From Brasenia schreberi (lineage: Eukaryota > Streptophyta > Magnoliopsida > Nymphaeales > Cabombaceae), in contig JAYKKT010000074.1 of NCBI GenBank assembly GCA_036023115.1, forward strand, positions 14,121,501-14,185,500: a stretch of DNA of 64,000 nucleotides, in the 5' to 3' direction. The notes below the pieces were generated by a model. It did not search any database. It had not been told where the DNA came from and worked only from the letters and a program-made list of their open reading frames with translations. Each line of letters opens with the position of its first letter. Position 1 is the first letter of the stretch. A program made the position numbers and the translations under genes. Shown piece by piece: positions 56,323 to 64,000 of the stretch.

Positions 56323-57180
56323 CAACAACAACAATAATGACCAAGCTTTTTCTCACGCTACCAAGTGGGGCGACTACATGGATTCTTTGACACCATGGGG
56401 TTCGACCTTATCCCTAGTAATTATTTCCATAAAAGCTGTATGTATTAATAGTTTCTTTTTAATACTTTTGCAGTATTCCTCTCCCTCTTTTAAGTAGTTG
56501 TTCACTATCTAGTTTCTCACATCTTCTCAGTGTAGCTTCATTTGGTCACCTCTTATATGTCCAAATAATCTAAAACATGTCTCATTCTTGTTATCTTTAA
56601 GTAGTGCCACTCCAACTTTTTCTCTATTAACCTTATTATCAGTACAATCTTTTCTTATGTAACCACATATCTATATCAAGATATTTGTTTCTATCATAAA
56701 CATCTTTTATATATGTTGATGTTTGATTTCTCCACTCAAGACCATATAACATTAGTGGTCTAACTATTGCTTTATAATATTATCATTTCAACTTTAGTTA
56801 GATCGTCTGATCATATAAAACACTTAATGTCATTTTAGTTAACCTATATTTTCCCATAAGATTTTTTGTTGCTTTAAAAAAATTGCCCCTGAGTGCTTAA
56901 ACTTATCTTTTGGAGGAATGCAATATATACCAATGTTAACTATTTTAGTGAAATTACAGACTTGTACTTTCTATGTTTTTCCTTCATTGGACTAAATTGA
57001 ACCCTTTGTTTTCAATCTTTTTTTCAATAATTCAAGTTTTCAACTACCTTTAACTCATCCACCAATACAAAACATCATTTGCAAATAATATACACGTACT
57101 TCATTTTCAATGTGTTTCATTAACTCATCTAAGTTAAGGTATGAACTTTGTTTTGACCTTGGTACAGTCCAATATTACTT
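56321..57180 (-). mobile_element. RTE-type LINE, copy E (old, 3' part)
   Basis: Starts with the (AAC)n tail and follows copy D through its C-terminal third (CTTATATGTCCAAATAATCT, TTTTATATATGTTGATGTTTG, CATTTGCAAATAATATACAC at the FADD region) but with many indels. It still carries CAA in the LHQG position (TTG at 57159-57161 on the plus strand; reads NIGLYQG). Homology ends near 57180, so it is 5' truncated. Confidence 0.75.
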
Positions 57181-59602
57181 TGATACAATATATAGCATTC
57201 AAACTTTTTATTCTCATTTCGTATCTTTTGGTGGTATTCCTTATAGTTGACACAAAGTTTATGAGGTTGATAAGGTATTGCAGGTCACATGTTACTTCCA
57301 ACATGTTTTGGAGGAGTGATCATATTGTCTTCGAGTTCTGAAAAACATTATATTTCAAGAATACACACACATATATATATAGTAGTGAGAGAGAGCTGCA
57401 CCGTATGTGGTCATAAAAGTAAAAGATAATAGTACATTTGCAAATAAATTATGGAAGGTCGATAGATTCCTATTTCTAAACTTCATAATTAACCAAACCC
57501 TATGTCACTTAAGTGCAAAGTCCCTCATTCACAATTCACTGTGGTATCAAAAACCATATCAATTTGGATTTGGATATAGTTTTGCATATTCCGAAATATG
57601 TTTAAGATAACCTAACTAACTGCATGAGGGAATCGAATATACAAATCTGAAAACATGTAATTTATCAAATTTAACTTTGGCCATTCAAATCCATCTCCAT
57701 TTTGCTATTTGAGCAGGTCAGATTTTGTAACCACCAACCAGGCCTACCTCGAGTCAAGAAAATCATAGTATAGTACAGACCCTTGAGAACCTCTCAAGAT
57801 CAGCCAAGAAACAACAATAAAATTGAAAAGCCAGATCTTCCCCAAGAACTTGAATAAAAATCCTGCTCAGATAGGCCTGGTTAGATATGTAATAGGAAAT
57901 TGGACCTTATTTTTAATTCTTATGGTGTGAAGTTTTGTTATGCATTGAACCCATTATTAGCATAGAATTATGGTTCTATAGTCAAAACCTTCGGCATCAA
58001 GGGGAGGTGGGCCATAAGAACTGGACCCTAGGCTTTGCATGGGAACTCAAATAAAGAATTAGAACCACTTGCAAATCAAACATGAAACCATAGTTAGAAG
58101 CTCATATTGGTCTAGAACTGCGGTTCAAGTACCGGAAGCCTCTCAAGAAAATGAATCTTTTCATCGAAGGATTGAAAAATGGGTCTACATCTCCTTCGAG
58201 AAGATCTATGAGTTTGTCACTAGATTGCCTTTACTTCGTGTCAGTCACTCAAGAAACCTCATGCACACATGAATAGTCCTATAATGGCCTTGTTAAACTG
58301 AACAACAACCATTCAAACACTTAATATATGCTAATCCACTATATCAAATAAGATTATAGTCAAGACCTTTCTCAACTCATGCCGACCAGAGTCACATGAC
58401 AAGCCTCTCCATTGAGAGCACACATCTAGGGAACGGCTTGGGCTACTCGGCTTGCATCATCATCGGCTTACACACTCACTAAGTTGGAAGAAGGCTCACA
58501 TAAGGGTTGTAGCAGCTGGCCTCTGGAGATTCTCTTAAACTCTCCAATCTCTAGGATCACATAACTTAATCAAACCCCAAAGTTATCTCCTTTTGTGGAC
58601 TCAAGGGATCGCTACATAATAAGACTCCTAATCTCATAATAACACCATATGACCCTAATAATCATAACATAACTCTAATCATAATAAACCTTAGACACCT
58701 AAAGGACTATGCACGAAATCAGGGTATCTGTGACTGAACTTATGCTCCACTCGGGTCATGTTGTATTGCCATGCATGCATGCAAAAGCTCTCCATTTGCG
58801 TTTAATGTCTTGTGAACTTCCTCCCTCGCTAAAAGCTTAACCTCATTCCTGAGGTTTCATGGTACCACGTGCACACTTTATGCTCCAAATGCTCAACCTC
58901 AAGTCTCTTGCAATCTCTACTGTCAATGAGCTTTCTCCAATGACTCCCATGCCTCACTCTGCATTGACTATCACTCTCTTGTCTTTCTAAATACAATATG
59001 GAAGCACCTCCCTTGTTTACTTTGGGCCTTGTCTATACCAAGGGGTGATAAAAGATGCAGACTCTTCCTCTGCCATGCTCTCGTTAGTCTCAGCACATTT
59101 GCCATACTCTTGGATATTATCAATTCCTCAATCACAATTGGTACCATGCAATCACTACAACAAATCTCTCATGATTGCTAAATCTCTAAGACAGTCCTTC
59201 GTTGCATTCTCCAAGTAAAAGGTTGATATATGTGCAATTATAAGTTGTCTTGGGGCTGAACTCTGTCTAATAGTATCCTTACCTCAGTCATAAGAAAGAG
59301 TAAACTCAGGATGTGTCTCATCAATGGTTACAAGACCTCAAAGATGTAGGGCAACCATAACTTATTGCCCTCAAGAAATGACGCCTAAGGATCATACTAT
59401 AGTTGTAAATTTTGTCACAACCAAGTCGATGGTGCCACTCTAACACCCAATGTGAACTATGATTGATGTTGTCAACCTCACAATCTAATGAGCAAAAGTG
59501 TTCAGTCTTCGTACAATGATCTGAAGCAATAATGTGTACACCCAAACTTCATGCACAATCAAACTGCTAAGATGGAGTTTGTAATATTGCTATCCACCAT
59601 TC
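57181..59602. other. Intergenic DNA, no feature recognised
   Basis: Short frames only. 58300-59600 has slightly higher GC and could be a very old retroelement, but no motif is clear enough to call. Confidence 0.4.
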
Positions 59603-59607
59603 TACGT

Positions 59608-62087
59608 TGTAAACACCCAAAAAATTTCAAATGTTTTCAAAAAACTCCTAAATTTCTAAAAACCATTTTAAAACCTTTGTGAACCTTTAAATTCAAAAAC
59701 ACTCCAAATTTTAAAAGTTTAAACATTTGGGAAATACTTTAAAGGTTTTAAATTCGCGTTAAAATAGCCCCGGAGTTTCGAAGCATACAAAGACCCCAGA
59801 TTCAGGTTCAGATTTAAATCAAGACTGGATCAAACAGATCAAGTCCAAATTCCATGATGTTTCAAGAATGAATTCAAGCCGAAGGCAAGAAACAAATGAA
59901 GGGTCAAAATAAACACACTCGACTTGGAACAATGAAATTCAAGTCCCAACCGTGATTCAGTTCAAGGCATGATCGATGAAGCTCGGTTGAATTTACTTGA
60001 ACCTAACTATTGCATGGCAAAGTGGTTTGAACCAAGTTATAAGGTAACACCAAGGTGAGCTAGGACCAGCCACACCCGGCCAAGTACCTTGTATCGAGCT
60101 CAAATCATAAAATCAAGCCAAGGTGAGATGAGGAGCCGATCAACATGGTCAAGCCTAGATGCATCCAACCAAGCCCATGGACAATTGAAACAAGGACCAA
60201 GGTCAAAGCCTACTTTACCAAAGACAGGTTGGGCCATTCAAAGAGACAATTTCTAAATGCAAATACTAAGTATGATGAATTGAAGGAGCCCAGGTTCATC
60301 CAAAGATGGTTGATCAAGCCTTAGTTCAGCTAGCCGGTTGGAAAGGGACAGAAAAACATTCAATTCAAGGCAATGACCGAATATGGGGAGCCTAATTCAT
60401 CAAAAACAAATTCAAAACAAGTTGATCAAGATGAACATCGAGTAGAGCAAGCATTGGCCAGTCACTTGGAGTTCGATTGAGCCTAGGCCAAGGCTAAGTT
60501 CACATGTAAACCAGCCCACATGGGCTGGTCAAAGTCAAGGCAAAAGGGGACCACTTAGGGCTGGGTTGGAGTGGATCAAACCCATCAACCATCAGCTCCA
60601 ACCCATCCCATAGAACTCCCTAGAAGCCAGCCCCCTTGGCCTATAAAAAGGGCCAAGGGGTGGGGCGGGTTCATCATGAAGAACTTGGAGATTGGAGAGG
60701 CTCTAAACTTTGGGGAATTAAGGGGTATGAGCTAGGCTTAGGGGAAGGCCATTCCAGCCAAGGCAGGTCATGTACTTCATGTTGGGTGAAGAAAAGGTGA
60801 GTGCTAGATAGGTGAGAGGTGAGATAGAAGAAGGAAGAAGGAGGATTGGTGGTCGGATTCACTCTTGAATTCCGGCCACCCTTGCAAAATCATGTAAGTG
60901 TTCATTCCTTTCAATTTAAATTTGATCTCCCTTCTTTTAATTCATCAAATGGGGTTGTATTAATGGAGTTTCATCTCCCCCCATGTTGTAATAATTAGAG
61001 TTGCTGCAAATTTTATTTCGTGGATGAATCACCATTAAACACACACTTGCACTCTAATTGTTTGATTATGCTCTTACCCCAATATATGTTATAGACACTC
61101 TATACTTCTAATCCCTTCTATGCTTAAGCTATAAAATACTTTCAATTCCTTTACATTTCAGCAATTTAAATTCGGAGTACAGTTGTTGCAATTTGCTTTG
61201 GTGTAAGTTTTGCATTTGCACGTATTCTCTACAAAAACTGAAACCCATTTTCTGCATCTGTATCTCCGATTGCCATATTTTTAATTTCTTACTCCGTGAT
61301 CCAAATGTGCTGAAATTTTAGGAGCATTATCTGCAGACACAAGGGTCTTAGAAATACAATTTTCAAGAATTTTAGGACTGTTCAACCCTATAATAAAGTT
61401 GGATAAAAATCGGATCAAAAAATTGTTCACTGTTTGCACAGTAGTTTTCTCTATAATAGAGGTTGGGTTTCTATCCCATAACTCTGTCTACATACATCCA
61501 AATTGTTTGATTTTTGATGCATTGGAAAGCTAACATCCATAGATGATTTTTGGATTCAATACCTTTCCAAATTCAGACCTATTCCGAGCCAGTGAGTAAG
61601 CCTTTTTCAAACATTTAATTTGGATTCAATACCTTTCCAAATTCAGACCTGTAAAACGCCACGGGTTCTCCACACTTTCAGCTTGTCTGATAAAAGTTTG
61701 ATGATTTTTGGAGACTTGTAGCACGTTAAGATCCATTTTAGAAACAAGCTCTGAAAACAAGATACTCTATTTTTCAGGACTTATTCATTTCGAGTATTGA
61801 ATCAAAGTGCATAATCAAAATTCTTTCAAAAGCACCAATTATTCACGTGATTTGGAGTTCATCTTGGTTTTAAACTTGAGGTTCCTAAGCGCTAAAACAG
61901 ACCCTTGAGCATCGGTTTAAGAAGGTTTTAGTAAAAAGAGTCGCTTACCTACAATTGCCTAAGAAGTCGAAATTTTCAAAATCTTTGCTAGTTTTGCAAA
62001 CTAGCTGGCACGCTCGCGCAAGCGTAGATAGAAAAGTTTCGCTTCAAGTTTTCCATAAACTTTGGAATGAAAATTTTCATGTCTACA
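59608..62087 (+). mobile_element. Solo LTR of the gypsy family
   Basis: 2480 bases, begins TGTAAACACC and ends TGTCTACA. It matches the gypsy LTRs over the first ~500 bases, the TATA region (60635-60657), TTGTATTAATGGAGT...CCCCCCATGTTGTAATA, and the last ~250 bases (CCTTGAGCATCGGTTTAAGA to GGAATGAAAATTTTCATG). The middle differs and lacks the tandem arrays. Flanks TACGT (59603-59607) and TACAT (62088-62092) are a target duplication with one change. No second LTR or interior. Confidence 0.85.
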
Positions 62088-62092
62088 TACAT

Positions 62093-63565
62093 GCACCAAC
62101 CTTGAACGTGGTAGCTCCACTAAATGCATCATATTCAAAAACTAAAATGGTGCATTCTAACTAACCTTTGCACTTTGCAAACTCGGTCTTGCATTATCCT
62201 CAACCAACAAAGCATTCAACTTTTCGCGCTTAAGGCACTCTCTTATACAATGAGGCTTTTGGTCCTTACGTGGGGTCTGTGGTTAAGTAAATCAGACCAA
62301 CTCTTATCATATCTAGATTAGGTATATTAGGTTCTAATTTAGCAGGGCTCAATCATGTATAACACAAATCCGCATTCGAATCTATAGGTATCTGGATATG
62401 GACCCTGAGAGTCAAGTTGCTTCAAACTCGATCAACACAAACTAGTTAGACACTACAGAATTCTACTGGAACTGATGGGTTCTAACAAAAACAGAACAAT
62501 GAATGTAGTTTTGCCCTATTTCAGTAGTTTGGTGGCCTTGTTTGGACTAACAACTGTCTCTTAGTTCTTTTTTTGCTGAAGGTCACCAATACTTAGCAAG
62601 AACCTCGTTGAGAAAACCATTGAGACCAAAAAAAGGAGAAGAAGGCCTCCCTCTAGTTTCTCTCCATTGCTGGTGAATGCTATTAAAGTCTATCAACCAT
62701 TTTGTTCTACCTCCCCTTCCATGGTCGTTGTGGACAACACAAGAAGGTGAACCCTCATTGGCTTTCTCTCTCTCCTTGCTATAAAAATGTTTCATATGTG
62801 TATCCTTCGATCCTTCATCAGCATATTCATAAATCTTAGAGAGCAAGACTTGAACTACCGGTTTACTTTCACCCTTCTACTTGGCAGATCATTGGTAAGA
62901 GTTTGAAAAGACCCTCTACTCTTCCATTAAGAGGTCGGACAAGATTCCAATACAAAATCAAATAAGGGTTAGAATTGTGGACATGTATATATATATGTAT
63001 GTATATGTATATATATGGTCATCCCAAGCAGCCAACAAGGAAGTTGTATCCTTGCAGGATCCGGTTTGGGTTGGTTCTGGCTGTGGGTCATGTCTGAAAA
63101 TTTTATGTTCCAAAACCGTAAAAGAATAATGAGCAATTTCAATTAATTGCAAAACTTAGTTGAAAAGAAACTATGCCAGATTTAACTAAAAATCAATTGT
63201 TATAGCATCAAAATGACATAAACAGTTTCAATGTAATAAGATAAGCTTACTAATTTTTTTAGGATAATCAACTGTGAGTTTCATTATTGTATTTAACATG
63301 TTTTTGTTTGTACTAGATCGTAAATCTTATAAAACAAGGATCGATCAGTTTTTTTGCTGGGTGGCAGTATTGTGTCATTATTTAACATGTTTTCTGATAT
63401 TTGCACAATGGCTGTACCACTGCCAAGCGGCCAATCCCCCATACTTTTCTGCTCTCCCCCTCCCCCCCCACAACTTTAGAATGATGATAAATAATTTCTC
63501 GTTCTCGGATATATCCGATACTTGATTCTAATGCCAACCCAAGAAGATAGGTTAGGTGTGCATTC
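62093..63565. other. Intergenic DNA, no feature recognised
   Basis: A (TA/TG)n tract at 62984-63017 and eight consecutive C at 63463-63470. No gene recognised. Confidence 0.4.
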
Positions 63566-63613
63566 AAATCAAATCAAACCAAACCAAACCAAGCCTTTTT
63601 TCGGGGTCGGCTA
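63566..63613 (-). mobile_element. RTE-type LINE 3' end relic, different tail
   Basis: (AAATC)n/(AAACC)n followed by AAGCCTTTTTTCGGGGTCGGCTA parallels the tail of copies B-D (AAGCCTTTTCCC..ACGGGGTCGGCTA), but the tail repeat is TTTGG instead of TTG. Only about 48 bases remain. Confidence 0.5.
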
Positions 63614-64000
63614 AAGAACGATTAATTAGGTCCAACCGCTTTTCTAAAAAGCCTTGCAAGAGACTCTAGAAACGCTGATGTGGAATGCTAGATATTTGGT
63701 AAATTCTCCTTCAACTAAATCCTTTTGAAGGGGTTAGTTCCATACATATTATATATTAGATGCATCAGCATATAAATAGGTCGATATGAATATTATGAGT
63801 GGCTCAAGTTTTGTCCTTTCTTTAATGCATATTCAACGTAAGAATGCAACTATGTTTTGCACCCAGAACGTTTCGTCACTGCTTTGTGGAAAATAGTTAT
63901 GTATGATTATGTCAAATACGGATGATTCGATTGGTGAAATAATCTCTCTCAAGAAAAACTGTTTTTCCTTACTGAGACACAAAAAATCCAAATCCAAATC

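Noticed and set aside
59321..59545. Possible gypsy protease fragment on the minus strand
   Set aside because: A few residues fit (NINHS, HHRLGCDKI) but there is no DTGA-type active site.

Overview
This window reads as nuclear DNA of a seed plant, most likely a flowering plant. It has introns with GT-AG borders, plant gene families (a kinase/U-box E3 protein, a beta-tubulin with the plant intron layout, a BAH-domain protein), Ty1/copia and Ty3/gypsy LTR retrotransposons, RTE-type LINEs, hAT DNA transposon remains and many CT/CA/TA microsatellites. Nothing bacterial, plastid or viral was recognised. I could not fix the species; a magnoliid or other repeat-rich genome is only a guess.

Layout. 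1-1317: promoter and first two exons of a BAH-domain gene, with a frame break in exon 1 and no later exons found. 2384-4756: truncated RTE LINE (copy A). 6002-10820: a nest in which a truncated RTE copy (B) abuts an hAT transposon, which abuts another RTE (C). 11158-16002: a decayed copia element. 16294-22109: a broken kinase/U-box gene whose U-box intron holds a nearly intact RTE (copy D, 17847-21125, perfect 16-bp target duplication) plus a small MITE. 23090-26307: a minus-strand beta-tubulin pseudogene whose first intron holds a MITE and an inverted pair of SINE-like repeats. 26308-34370: AT-rich intergenic DNA with MITE-like palindromes, microsatellites, a tRNA-like sequence and an L1-type LINE scrap. 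34371-40237: a complete but decayed copia element (minus strand, AGCTC duplication, iMet primer site). 43564-54581: an 11-kb degenerate Ty3/gypsy element with G-patch and pol remnants and LTRs over 2 kb; its 5' LTR is split by two tandem 0.9-kb solo LTRs separated by GACCC. 56321-57180: an old RTE copy (E). 59608-62087: a solo LTR related to the gypsy element. 63566-63613: a scrap of RTE 3' end.

No host gene is intact. The three host genes are fragments with indels, and the window is mostly layered transposable elements. The strongest observations are: (1) two young RTE copies share one stop codon inside the reverse transcriptase, where an older and a decayed copy keep glutamine, although the rest of copy D is open; (2) the gypsy LTR family has a TATA box held between inverted arms, plus tandem arrays of small hairpins and G-boxes; (3) two diverged solo LTRs sit side by side around one 5-bp target duplication. 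I found no convincing new cellular system; the novelty lies in transposon structure.
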